Shown: positions 31,295 to 39,173 of the stretch, one piece after another
Position numbering within the stretch: position 1 is the stretch's first letter
Layout of the letters: every line of letters begins with the position of its first letter
NCBI GenBank assembly: GCA_029939505.1
Contig: JAOZSV010000011.1
Span: 1-56,131 of the forward strand
Source of the DNA: Thiotrichaceae bacterium
Lineage (GTDB): Bacteria; Pseudomonadota; Gammaproteobacteria; Beggiatoales; Beggiatoaceae
Reading direction: 5' to 3'
Length of the DNA: 56,131 nucleotides
Notes under the pieces: generated by a model
Seen by the model: only the letters and a program-made list of their open reading frames with translations
Told to the model about the DNA's origin: nothing
Databases searched by the model: none
Translations under genes and position numbers: made by a program

Positions 31295-31873
31295 TTATTT
31301 ATCACGCCTATTGATTTTATCGATCAATTTGTCTATGCCTATCGTTTTAATATCGTTAGCAAATTCAGAACGATAATTATTAACCAAACTGACACCGCCC
31401 ACAGTCACGTTGTACGCCTTCCATTTACCATCCCTTTTGGACTTCTTCATCTTATACTTCACCTTAATGGGTTTTTTCCCTTTCTGAAAAATCCGAGTGT
31501 GTACTGTGGCTTTGTTACCTTTTACATTGGTAGAGTATTCCACTTTTTCAACTTTTCCAGCTGCTTCTATCAGAGCATTTGAGTATGTGCGTACTAAAAG
31601 ACCACGAAACGCATTGATAAAGCGTTTTTTTTGCTTCTTGCTCACTTTTTTCCAGTGTTTTGCCAGTACCGATCTTGACATAAGGTAGAAGCTAAACACA
31701 TCATCGACCAATTTTAAGGCTTCCGCTTCATTTTTCAGCTTATTTGGATTCGCCAGCACTTCATTTGTAGTCGTTCTGATGACCTCTTCAGCAGAAGAAG
31801 CATAAGCGTTGTTGTCGATTGGCAATACCCCCAGCATACATACGAGGGCAATAGTTGTAACTATTTGTTTCAT
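31295..31873 (-). CDS. mlaC: MlaC-like periplasmic phospholipid-binding protein
   Basis: 192 residues from ATG 31873, preceded by AGGAAAT at seven-base spacing; an upstream in-frame TTG at 31879 is less likely. The signal peptide (MKQIVTTIALVCMLGVLPID to about 25) is followed by the Tgt2/MlaC domain, including FSFYLMSRSVLAKHWKKVSK and RFINAFRGLLVRTYSNAL. MlaC shuttles phospholipids across the periplasm between MlaA and the MlaFEDB complex. In this operon a family-B element is inserted in the 250 bases between mlaD and mlaC, so the spacing is unusually wide. Confidence 0.92.
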   Translation of the reverse strand: MKQIVTTIALVCMLGVLPIDNNAYASSAEEVIRTTTNEVLANPNKLKNEAEALKLVDDVFSFYLMSRSVLAKHWKKVSKKQKKRFINAFRGLLVRTYSNALIEAAGKVEKVEYSTNVKGNKATVHTRIFQKGKKPIKVKYKMKKSKRDGKWKAYNVTVGGVSLVNNYRSEFANDIKTIGIDKLIDKINRRDK

Positions 31874-31976
31874 AAGCAATTTCCTATTTATTGATGATGT
31901 GATGGTAAAATCAAAATTTGAAAATCCTCAAACTTCTCTGGGAATTATAACTCATTTATTTTGTGAGTCAACATTG

Positions 31977-32098
31977 AACCTATCCCACTATTCTTTTTCT
32001 TAGAAATCCGATTTTTTGAAAGGATTTCTTAAACCGATTGTCAAAAAAAAAATGTTTTTATTCATTGTTCAACATTTTTTGAATAGTGGGATAGGTTC
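31977..32098. mobile_element. Family B miniature element, copy 2, between mlaD and mlaC
   Basis: Ends GAACCTATCCCACTATTC and its perfect complement. The interior contains AGAAATCCGATTTTTTGAAA and an AT-rich remainder. It lies inside the mla operon and may carry a transcription stop or processing site. Confidence 0.9.
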
Positions 32099-32125
32099 TT
32101 GCAATGTCAACCCAGTTAACAAAAT

Positions 32126-32608
32126 TTATGGTGTTGAACTCCCTTTTGCCGCCATATTATATAAAAATTGTCCAATCAGTTGTTCTAAAATCACCGCAGA
32201 TTGGGTAAGTCCTGAGTCTAACTCACTGTTATCTGTCAAATATTCCTCTTCCGCCCCTGCTTCTAAGCCAATATATTGTTCTCCTAATAAACCTGCAGTG
32301 AAAATACTTGTAGAGGCATCTGTCGGAATTTTACGATATTGGGATTCGATGTGCATAGTAACAATCGCTTGATAATTTTCGTCATCATAACGAATATCTG
32401 TTATTCTACCGATACGCACCCCGCCCATTTTCACTGGCGATTTGACTTTTAATCCCCCGATATTTTCAAACTTGGCTATGACAGTATAGCCATTTTCAGA
32501 AAATAAATCGCCTAAGTGACTTACTTTCATGGATAACATAAATAGGGCAGCAAAGCCTAATGCCACAAAAATACCAACCCAAATTTCACTGTTTCTTGTT
32601 GATTGCAT
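32126..32608 (-). CDS. mlaD: MlaD-like outer-membrane lipid asymmetry protein
   Basis: 160 residues. A single N-terminal transmembrane helix (VGIFVALGFAALFMLSMKV) is followed by the MCE domain: YTVIAKFENIGGLKVKSPVK MGGVRIGRI, and ASTSIFTAGLLGEQYIGLEA G. MlaD forms a periplasmic hexameric ring on the MlaE permease and carries lipids. The start MQSTRNSEIWVGIFVAL is typical, with GAGG-like AAAGAGGTTTTT upstream. Family-C and family-B elements lie immediately before and after the gene; mlaE/mlaF are absent upstream, so the operon is either incomplete or scattered. Confidence 0.93.
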   Translation of the reverse strand: MQSTRNSEIWVGIFVALGFAALFMLSMKVSHLGDLFSENGYTVIAKFENIGGLKVKSPVKMGGVRIGRITDIRYDDENYQAIVTMHIESQYRKIPTDASTSIFTAGLLGEQYIGLEAGAEEEYLTDNSELDSGLTQSAVILEQLIGQFLYNMAAKGSSTP

Positions 32609-32630
32609 AAAAAACCTCTTTTTTAATAAC

Positions 32631-32735
32631 TAATGTGACGCAAAGCTATTCTATTCGAGCTTAGAAATCCGATTTTTGAAAAAAATCGGATTTCTTAAAC
32701 CTCTTGTTGATTTAGAAGCAGAGTGCGTCACATCA
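32631..32735. mobile_element. Family C miniature element, copy 2, upstream of mlaD
   Basis: Ends TAATGTGACGCA / TGCGTCACATCA (one mismatch) enclose AAGCTATTCTATTCGAGCTT and an AATCCGATTTTTG...AAAATCGGATT hairpin. The interior matches copy 1 at 15752-15842. It begins 23 bases before the mlaD start. Confidence 0.9.
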
Positions 32736-32880
32736 GTTCATAATGAAAACTCTCTTGTCATTCTGAAAATTCTATTCTAGGCTAGAATATGGTGAAAATT
32801 CTGATTATAACAATTGAAAGTGATTTAAATCAATACCTTATAAAGTTATTGTTCTGTACAAAGAGGATTTTTCTGAAAAT

Positions 32881-33531
32881 CTATAGTTCATTCCCAGGAT
32901 CATGGATATGTTTTTTCTCGTAAATTTGTATGGCGGGCTCAAGTAACTCAAAGCCATTTTTAATACGATGTCCCATCTTGCCAGTAATGGAAGCTATCCA
33001 CTGATGATATTCCTCATTTGCCTCGACTAATTTCTGCCATATTTTAGGGCGCACTTTCATTTGTACGATCTGCCCTTCAACATTGATACAAAAATGCTGC
33101 CAACCATGTTTGATTGTTTCCACCCAGTTAGGTAATTCAGTAATTTTGATATTAACTTCAAGTTTACCTACGGTTTTTGGCATCTTAATGGAGGAACGTT
33201 TTGGTTTAAACTCCTTTTGTTGTTCGAACTTCATCCTTTTTTGTGGGATAAACTCATGCTTTTTCTTTAAGCTAAATCCAAAGTTTGAAGCCTCCCCTGC
33301 TCTACCGTTTCTGTCAGAAAGAAATTGAAACTCTTCCGTTTTTTTCCTTAATCCAATTGTGAGCTTGGCACTTTCAGTCGCTTGATTGCTTCTTTGAGAT
33401 TGATTTAACCGCGATTTTTTCTTTAATCCCAACGTGAGCATGGGACGTTTTTCTGTACTCACTTGATTCCCAAAACGATTTTGATATTCATTTTCTTCAA
33501 GATTGGCTTGGTATTGGTTTTCAGTCTTCAT
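32881..33531 (-). CDS. FinO-like fertility-inhibition-type protein with three GLKKK repeats
   Basis: 216 residues. The C-terminal 85 (KLEVNIKITELPNWVETIKH GWQHF..., KVRPKIWQKLVEANEEYHQW, TGKMG) resemble small cyanobacterial and Beggiatoa proteins annotated as FinO-like. From memory I trust this assignment only moderately. The N-terminal half has three repeats (MLTLGLKKK, LTIGLRKK, FGFSLKKK) separated by basic linkers, consistent with RNA or nucleic-acid binding. The plasmid FinO/ProQ core is not evident. It lies alone between family-C and family-E elements. Confidence 0.7.
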   Translation of the reverse strand: MKTENQYQANLEENEYQNRFGNQVSTEKRPMLTLGLKKKSRLNQSQRSNQATESAKLTIGLRKKTEEFQFLSDRNGRAGEASNFGFSLKKKHEFIPQKRMKFEQQKEFKPKRSSIKMPKTVGKLEVNIKITELPNWVETIKHGWQHFCINVEGQIVQMKVRPKIWQKLVEANEEYHQWIASITGKMGHRIKNGFELLEPAIQIYEKKHIHDPGNEL

Positions 33532-33687
33532 ATATTTATTTGGATTGGACCTGAGTAGTTACTAAAAAACTTAAATTTTTAAATTTTGACGAATATACTA
33601 TCAGGTATTTCAATTTGAAGGTAAAGTTTTTTAAAGAAAACTTATCGCCTGAGATTAAATATTTGTGATTCTCGTTTCTCTACTCTT

Positions 33688-33816
33688 AATGCGAATTAAG
33701 AGTTGAAAAGCGGCAAAGCTAAAGCGTTGAACTCCTCAGATCAAAGCTAAAGCCTTGAACTCCTATGTTCAAAGCTAAAGCGTTGAACTCCAAAATTTCA
33801 ACTCTTAATTCGTATT
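33688..33816. mobile_element. Family E miniature element containing three CTAAAGCGTTGAACTCC units
   Basis: Ends AATGCGAATTAAGAGTTGAA and TTTCAACTCTTAATTCGTAT are inverted. Between the arms are three units of CAAAGCTAAAGCGTTGAACT plus CC with short variable joints. The minimal copy at 27408-27448 has no such units, so the tandem block was probably added later. A solo family-D end lies at 33545-33556 in the same 420-base gap. Confidence 0.85.
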
Positions 33817-33951
33817 CTTAGGCTACTCCTATTTTTTACCGTGATTTATTATAAATAATATTACAAATATATTATTATTAATAAGTCATTTTAAAGTGAT
33901 CAAAAACCAAAACTTGATTTTTTTTGTTAACTTCTTTAAAATATTACTCTT

Positions 33952-35208
33952 ATGAAAATATCTATCACTTTCTTACTTTTATTGACAGCTCTGAGCCTAG
34001 TAGGTGGCTGTAGTAGTTCTGTTACCAAACCCAGTGATGGGGTAATGGCGGTGCATAAGAATCGGGGAACTGATTCGCCCGTGAAAGTCAATCCTAGGAT
34101 TGATGATATCGTGTCGTATGCTGATACTCAACAAAATTCCCAGTTTTCGACAACCTGGGGTGTTGAAGGACAAGTCAGCAAAAGGCCAGTCCGCCTTCAA
34201 AGGTTAGCCAGCTATGATGCTGCGCGTAGTGAATATCGAATGAATTATTCTGTCAGGCAAAAGCTCACAGAAGATACTCTTGATGTTCGTCGTATCCTTG
34301 CTCATATCCTTGCTAAAGAAACGCCTGAGACGAATCGTTTCATGGCGAGTCCTCAATATTCTTTTGGACAAAATGATTTGTGGAATAGGGTTAGCGCAGG
34401 TTATGGACTGCCAACGACATACAATGACCGAGTACAACGTTTTATTGATGAATATGTTAAATATCCCGCTTCTTTAAGGAAAATTGCGCGTAATGCGACT
34501 CCTTATCTTTATCATATTGTTGAAGAAGTTGAGAAGAGGGGGATGCCCTTAGAAATTGCGTTGTTACCAGCGATTGAAAGTCTTTATCAACCGATTGCGC
34601 GATCACATAAGAGTGCCGTTGGTATTTGGCAGTTTATGTCTGCAACTGGTGGAGAATACGGGCTTGTGCAAAATTCTTGGTATGATGGGCGACGTGACAT
34701 CATTAAGTCAACCACCGCAGCATTGGATTATTTACAAAAGTTGCACCAATCATTTGATGACGATTGGTTACTCGCACTAGCTGCTTATAACACTGGACCT
34801 GGCAATGTCAGAAAAGCGATTAAGAGAAATCGGAGGCAAGGAAAATCGACAGATTTTTGGTCGTTGAAATTGCCCAGAGAAACACGCGAATATGTTCCTA
34901 AATTGCTTGGATTATCTGATATCGTCGCTAATTATCAATTTTATGGACTTGAGTTGCAAGCGATTGCTAATCAACCTTACTTTGAACGGGTTAATGTGGG
35001 TAGGCAAATTGATTTATATTTAGCTGCTCGGTTAGCTGGATTATCACTTTCGGCGTTCAAGCACTTAAATCCAGGTTATAAACGTAAAGAAACTTCCCCG
35101 ACGGGTCCACATTATATTGTTCTTCCTGTTGAAAAAGTTCAGTTGTTTAAACAACGTCTTGATAGAGTGCTGGCGCAGATGATGTTAAGCCAAGCGACTT
35201 ATAAATAA
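33952..35208 (+). CDS. mltD: Membrane-bound lytic murein transglycosylase, MltD-like lipoprotein
   Basis: 418 residues. The lipoprotein signal MKISITFLLLLTALSLVGG has its lipobox Cys in GGCSSS. The SLT domain (about 180-330) has catalytic Glu in LLPAIESLY, then SAVGIWQFMSATGGEYGL and DDWLLALAAYNTGPGNV. It cleaves glycan strands to 1,6-anhydromuropeptides at the outer membrane. MltD normally carries C-terminal LysM repeats; none is recognised, and the tail ends soon after HYIVLPVEKVQLFKQRLDRV. The downstream palindrome at 35264-35294 may terminate transcription. Upstream is repeat sequence. Confidence 0.92.
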   Translation: MKISITFLLLLTALSLVGGCSSSVTKPSDGVMAVHKNRGTDSPVKVNPRIDDIVSYADTQQNSQFSTTWGVEGQVSKRPVRLQRLASYDAARSEYRMNYSVRQKLTEDTLDVRRILAHILAKETPETNRFMASPQYSFGQNDLWNRVSAGYGLPTTYNDRVQRFIDEYVKYPASLRKIARNATPYLYHIVEEVEKRGMPLEIALLPAIESLYQPIARSHKSAVGIWQFMSATGGEYGLVQNSWYDGRRDIIKSTTAALDYLQKLHQSFDDDWLLALAAYNTGPGNVRKAIKRNRRQGKSTDFWSLKLPRETREYVPKLLGLSDIVANYQFYGLELQAIANQPYFERVNVGRQIDLYLAARLAGLSLSAFKHLNPGYKRKETSPTGPHYIVLPVEKVQLFKQRLDRVLAQMMLSQATYK

Positions 35209-35263
35209 TAAGCACGTTTAAGTGCGAATTTTGAATACGACTTTTTGTCTTTATAACACAACT

Positions 35264-35294
35264 AAACCTGGCAGGTTTCAAAAACCTGCCAGGT
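35264..35294. repeat. ACCTGGCAGGT hairpin
   Basis: AAACCTGGCAGGTTTC and AAAAACCTGCCAGGT face each other, 56 bases after the mltD-like stop. It belongs to the same family as the CCTGACAGG hairpins (G for A at the centre) and could terminate transcription. Confidence 0.85.
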
Positions 35295-35326
35295 ATCTAT
35301 TCTCAATTTTTTTTCAAGTTAATGTT

Positions 35327-35470
35327 GTACAAAGCTAAAGCGTTGTACTCCAATTGTTTAAAGTACAAAGCTAAAGCGTTGTACTCCAATTGTCTAATGT
35401 ACAAAGCTAAAGCGTTGGACTCCAATTGTCTAATGTACAAAGCTAAAGCGTTGGACTCCAATTGTCTAAT
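35327..35470. repeat. 36-bp tandem repeat x4 abutting the DHH gene's ribosome-binding site
   Basis: Units starting at 35327, 35363, 35399 and 35435 read GTACAAAGCTAAAGCGTTGT followed by ACTCCAATTGTCTAAT. The last ends directly before AGAGGAAAT (35471-35479). Units 1-2 have GTTGTACTCC, units 3-4 GTTGGACTCC. A 12-residue periodic frame runs through them and is not believed to be a gene. Confidence 0.95.
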
Positions 35471-35479
35471 AGAGGAAAT

Positions 35480-36415
35480 ATGTCAAAACAAAAATATCGC
35501 TTGGTGACACGGAGTGATTTTGATGGTTTAATCTGTGCCGTATTATTGAGGGAGCTTGATTTGATTGATGAAATCAAATTTGTCCACCCCAAGGATATGC
35601 AGGATAGGAAAGTGCCAATTAGTGCCAATGATATTACAACCAATTTGCCTTATGTCTCTGAAGCGTATCTGGTTTTTGATCATCATTTGAGTGAAATCAT
35701 TAGAATTTCAGGAAAGCATCCTGATAATCATATTATTGATCCCAAAGCACCGTCTGCCGCTCGTGTGGTTTATGACTATTACGGGGGCAAAGAGATTTTT
35801 CATAATGTGAATGAGGAGATGATTCATGCCGTAGATAAGGCTGATTCTGCTCAATTTAGCCGTGAGGAAATTCTATTTCCAACAGGTTGGGTATTGCTCA
35901 ATTATCTTATGGATCCCCGTAGTGGATTAGGACGCTTTAAAAAATTTCGCATCTCTAATTATGATTTGATGATGATGTTGATTGATTTTTGTAAAAAGCA
36001 CAGTATTGATGAAATCTTAAAACTGCCCGATGTCAAAGAGCGTGTTGATTTATATTTTGAACACCAAAGAATGTCATTAGATCAGATTGAAAAATGTTCT
36101 AGAGTTTATAAGAATGCGGTTGTATTTGATTTACGTCTTGAGAAAGAAATTTTGACAGCAAACCGCTTCGTCATTTACGCGCTGTTCCCAAAGTGCAATA
36201 TTTCCATTCATGTCTTATGGGGATTGCAAAAACAAAATACGGTTTTGGCGGTGGGTAAGTCAATTCTTGATCGCTCTTCTAAAACCAATATTGGTGAGTT
36301 GATGTTGAAATATGGGGGCGGTGGGCATGAAAAAGCAGGTACTTGCCAAATTTCTAATGATAAAGCGGATGACGTATTAGATGAAATTATCAATAAAATC
36401 AATGAGGATGGATAA
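35480..36415 (+). CDS. DHH-family phosphoesterase
   Basis: 311 residues from ATG 35480, which has AGAGG five bases upstream; an in-frame TTG 18 bases earlier lies in the tandem repeat and is rejected. The DHH domain carries TRSDFDGLICAVLL (DxDG-like), YLVFDHHLSE, and Asp at VDKADSAQF. The C-terminal DHHA1 domain has KYGGGGHEKAGTC. Members cleave phosphodiesters such as nanoRNA, cyclic dinucleotides or polyphosphate; the exact substrate is not indicated. A PD-(D/E)XK-like gene follows by 21 bases on the same strand and may be co-transcribed. Confidence 0.9.
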   Translation: MSKQKYRLVTRSDFDGLICAVLLRELDLIDEIKFVHPKDMQDRKVPISANDITTNLPYVSEAYLVFDHHLSEIIRISGKHPDNHIIDPKAPSAARVVYDYYGGKEIFHNVNEEMIHAVDKADSAQFSREEILFPTGWVLLNYLMDPRSGLGRFKKFRISNYDLMMMLIDFCKKHSIDEILKLPDVKERVDLYFEHQRMSLDQIEKCSRVYKNAVVFDLRLEKEILTANRFVIYALFPKCNISIHVLWGLQKQNTVLAVGKSILDRSSKTNIGELMLKYGGGGHEKAGTCQISNDKADDVLDEIINKINEDG

Positions 36416-36436
36416 TTTATTCAAAGGCAGATTATT

Positions 36437-37051
36437 ATGTCGTATAGCGACTTTAAAAAACTTGATGAGGTTAAGCAAAAATTTGATATTTTAATAAGTT
36501 CAAGTGGTTCGTTATTCCAAAATGTTGATCAGGCAAAAGCAAGTGAACAGCTTGTCAGTATTTTGAGTGAAAATGTCTCGCTTGCATTAAACATTAATAC
36601 AGAAAAAGCACGTTCTGAAATGATTATTGCTCCTGTTTTAATTGAAGTCAGGAAACGGCTTGAACGAAAAATTAGCTTATTCTCTGGCTTAGAATTTAAT
36701 GTTGATGAAAAGCTCGGTTTAACTGGTTACTGTGATTTCATTTTGAGCAAATCGCCAGATCAGGTGTTTATTGAATTTCCAGTCGTCTGTGTCGTTGAAG
36801 CAAAAAATGAAAATATCAAGTCTGGTTATGCCCAATGTATGGCAGAAATGATAGCGGCACATAAGTATAATGAGAAAAAGTCTTATGCTGGATTGATATT
36901 AGGTGTCGTTACGACTGGAAGTAATTGGAAGTTTTTAAAGCTTGAGCAGGATATCATTTACATTGATTATGAGGAATATTTAATCAGCCAAATTGATAAG
37001 ATTTTAGGAATATTTGTTTCAGTTCTCAATTCAATTTCAGAAAAAACTTAA
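36437..37051 (+). CDS. PD-(D/E)XK nuclease-like protein, paralogue 3
   Basis: 204 residues. About half identical to 14211-14813, including NTEKARSEMIIAPVLIEV, GLTGYCDFILSK and VVCVVEAKNENI, with Asp and Glu-x-Lys conserved and the tail LGVVTTGSNWKFLKL. It lies just after the DHH phosphoesterase and just before a lipase-like gene. Proteins of this family are common in repeat-rich filamentous bacteria, often several per genome. Whether they act on DNA is not shown. The start follows AAAGGCAG. Confidence 0.85.
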   Translation: MSYSDFKKLDEVKQKFDILISSSGSLFQNVDQAKASEQLVSILSENVSLALNINTEKARSEMIIAPVLIEVRKRLERKISLFSGLEFNVDEKLGLTGYCDFILSKSPDQVFIEFPVVCVVEAKNENIKSGYAQCMAEMIAAHKYNEKKSYAGLILGVVTTGSNWKFLKLEQDIIYIDYEEYLISQIDKILGIFVSVLNSISEKT

Positions 37052-37063
37052 TGGAGAAAAAAT

Positions 37064-37843
37064 ATGCGAATATTGACGATATTATTCATTTTGTTGCTGA
37101 GTTCGTCTAGTTATGCGGGGCAGACTTTAGTTCTCATTCATGGTTATTTAAGTGATGGGAGTGCTTGGCGCCCTACAGGGATTGTTCGTGCTTTACAAAA
37201 TACGGGTTGGCAGGATGCGGGACATTTGTTTCCTAATGCGCGGCCAGGTGTGGTAGTACGCACTCCTCTGGAACGCTACGTTTATACAGTGACATTACCT
37301 TCAGAAGCACCGTTAGCAGTGCAGGCACAATGGCTAGATTTTTATTTGCGGAAGTTACAGGTTAAACATCCAAATAATTCTTTGATTTTAGTTGGACATT
37401 CGGCAGGAGGACTTGTGGCGCGTCTCGTTATGGTTGTTAGCGACATTGCGCGAATACAGGGTTTATTGACAATTGCCACGCCTCATTTAGGTACAGATAA
37501 AGCGGAATTGGGAGCAGGGCTGGGTAATAGTCCTTTGGGTTTGGTTGCACCCTTTTTTGGGTTAGATACGATTAATCGTAGTCAAGGGCTTTATCATGAT
37601 TTGGTTAGAGAATATCCGACGAGTCTCTTGTTTTGGCTTAATCGCCTGCCCCATCCGAGTGCTTTTTATGTTTCTGTTGTTAGGGCAGCTGGTGATGAAT
37701 GGGTGCCAGCTTATAGTCAGGATATGAATGATGTGCCAGCCTTGCGTGGCAAGGCTATGACAGTGACTAGCCCAGGAAGACACCGTTTGCAGCCCGCAGA
37801 TGGTCCTTTACTCGCATCATTACTTGCAAGATTTTTGAAGTAA
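37064..37843 (+). CDS. Alpha/beta hydrolase, secreted lipase-like
   Basis: 259 residues. The signal peptide (MRILTILFILLLSSSSYAG) is followed by TLVLIHGYLSDGSAWRPTG (oxyanion strand). The nucleophile elbow GHSAGGLVARL follows, then TIATPHLGTDKA. The candidate acid is in RAAGDEWVPAY, and the His in GRHRLQPADG. The PGAP1/lipase-like fold suggests action on lipid or ester substrates in the periplasm; the substrate is unknown. GGAG lies before the ATG. A hairpin with a T run 200 bases downstream may end transcription. Confidence 0.88.
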   Translation: MRILTILFILLLSSSSYAGQTLVLIHGYLSDGSAWRPTGIVRALQNTGWQDAGHLFPNARPGVVVRTPLERYVYTVTLPSEAPLAVQAQWLDFYLRKLQVKHPNNSLILVGHSAGGLVARLVMVVSDIARIQGLLTIATPHLGTDKAELGAGLGNSPLGLVAPFFGLDTINRSQGLYHDLVREYPTSLLFWLNRLPHPSAFYVSVVRAAGDEWVPAYSQDMNDVPALRGKAMTVTSPGRHRLQPADGPLLASLLARFLK

Positions 37844-37908
37844 AACCATTTTTTTTTAAGGTTTTTATCTGTACAGTAAAATATGTAACTTATTGATTTT
37901 GCACTAAA

Positions 37909-38040
37909 CTTTAGTACAACGGATTTTAGAAATAAACGGATTTTTTCTTGTATTGGAATTTGATATGATAACTCTATTCGTGTGCGCGTATTGAACTTTA
38001 GAAATGAATCCGTTTTTTTCTAAAATCCGTTGTACTAAAG
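37909..38040. mobile_element. Family J miniature element, copy 1
   Basis: Ends CTTTAGTACAACGGATTTTA and TAAAATCCGTTGTACTAAAG are perfect inverted repeats, continuing as GAAA...TTTC. Similar elements are at 41987-42130 and 47884-48024; solo ends are at 13767, 14866, 42380, 47758 and 56039. Confidence 0.9.
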
Positions 38041-38051
38041 TTTTTTTTGAG

Positions 38052-38086
38052 AAACCAAGTTTCTGCTAGAAACTTGGTTTTTTTTT
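38052..38086 (+). terminator. Hairpin followed by T run
   Basis: AAACCAAGTTTC and GAAACTTGGTTT with a four-base loop, followed by nine T. It is oriented to stop plus-strand transcripts from the lipase-like gene. An AATCCGATTT hairpin follows at 38095-38128. Confidence 0.7.
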
Positions 38087-38153
38087 CGATCTGAGAAATC
38101 CGATTTTTTTTCAAAAATCGGATTTCTGAAACTTCGTAAACCCGCTTAAAATT

Positions 38154-38852
38154 ATGAATGCAAATAAAACGCTTCTCATCAAAGAAATTGTTAAAATTAT
38201 TCTCAAATATTCCAACCCAGAAAGAATATATTTATATGGTTCGATGGCAAATGGTGAAGCCAATCTGACGAGCGATATTGATATCGCTTATGAAGATAAA
38301 GATTTTAAAGACGATTACCTCATAAAAGAAGAAGTTGATCATCTAAAAACGCTGTTGAAAATAGATATAAAAAATATCGCTTTTACTCAAGATAGGTTTA
38401 AAAACCGAGTCAAATCAACTGGAAAAGTGTTATACAGTGCTACTAATAGGTTAAGGGCTGAAGATGGACTTTATAATTTGACTAAAGCCCTGGATAAATT
38501 TGTCAATATTGTAGAGAGAAAGGCAGAATTTGAAGAAGAAGGATTTGCTGATGTTTATTTAGATATTGTCGTTAAGCGGTTTGAGTTTACCTACGAAATG
38601 GCTTGGAAAGCCTTAAAAAGGAATTTAAGTTTTTTAGGTGTTGAGGCGAAAAGCCCAAGAATGGTTTTTAAAGAGGCTTTTCTTCAAAATCTGATTGAGG
38701 ATGAAGAAGTTTGGTTAAGTATGATTGAGCAAAGAAATCTTAGTTCGCATATTTATGATGAATTTGAGATCAGAGATATTTTGGACAAAACTGAAAGTTA
38801 TAAACAAGCATTTCTCAAATTGAAAGAAAGTTTAGTAAAATCAATAGGATAA
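38154..38852 (+). CDS. Fused MNT nucleotidyltransferase and HEPN substrate-binding domain
   Basis: 232 residues. Residues 1-105 are a minimal nucleotidyltransferase: IYLYGSMANGEANLTSDIDI has the GSxxxGxxxxxSDxD motif. Residues 106-230 match HI0074-type HEPN proteins: LYNLTKALDKFVNIVERKAE, KRFEFTYEMAWKALKRNL and MIEQRNLSSHIYDE, with RNxxxH intact. In most genomes the two are adjacent separate genes. Here one frame links them by a short KVLYSATNRLRAEDG junction. Pairs act as toxin-antitoxin, the nucleotidyltransferase modifying the HEPN RNase; the fusion would put both in one molecule. vapBC-like genes follow directly. Confidence 0.9.
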   Translation: MNANKTLLIKEIVKIILKYSNPERIYLYGSMANGEANLTSDIDIAYEDKDFKDDYLIKEEVDHLKTLLKIDIKNIAFTQDRFKNRVKSTGKVLYSATNRLRAEDGLYNLTKALDKFVNIVERKAEFEEEGFADVYLDIVVKRFEFTYEMAWKALKRNLSFLGVEAKSPRMVFKEAFLQNLIEDEEVWLSMIEQRNLSSHIYDEFEIRDILDKTESYKQAFLKLKESLVKSIG

Positions 38853-38886
38853 TAGTAAATAATAACCGCTCAATACGAGGTGATCT

Positions 38887-39156
38887 ATGTTAAATAACAT
38901 TAATACACTCAACTGTGACGAGGGCATTGATCCCTCTAATCAGGAATTTCTTCAGAATTTACTCAGTCTTCCCAACGCAAACTCTGAAATAACGGAATTA
39001 AGAAAAATATATCAGGAAAAAATTCTAAAAAGACAGCAACGGAAAAAAGCGTTTCATCATTTTGTTAAAAGCAGAAAAATAGAAACCACTTCTGTGTTGT
39101 CTGCTACTGAAATAATACGAAAATCTCGTGATAGTGGTTATGAAGATGTACTTTGA
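38887..39156 (+). CDS. Small protein preceding the PIN-domain gene, likely VapB-type antitoxin
   Basis: 89 residues with a strong GAGGTG ribosome-binding site five bases before the ATG. No family is recognised; the C-terminal half is basic and helical (EKILKRQQRKKAFHHFVKSR), and the end SATEIIRKSRDSGYEDVL could form the PIN-blocking tail. The assignment as antitoxin rests on its position 17 bases upstream of a VapC-like gene. It has no clear ribbon-helix-helix or AbrB domain. Confidence 0.7.
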   Translation: MLNNINTLNCDEGIDPSNQEFLQNLLSLPNANSEITELRKIYQEKILKRQQRKKAFHHFVKSRKIETTSVLSATEIIRKSRDSGYEDVL

Positions 39157-39173
39157 TTATTTATGATATCGTT

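Noticed and set aside
35322-35507. Open frame of 61 residues with a 12-residue repeat (YKAKALYSNCL)
   Set aside because: It is the 36-bp tandem repeat read in one frame and it overlaps the start of the DHH gene.
38887-39156. AbrB or ribbon-helix-helix antitoxin
   Set aside because: No such domain can be read in the sequence; the antitoxin role rests only on the position before the PIN gene.
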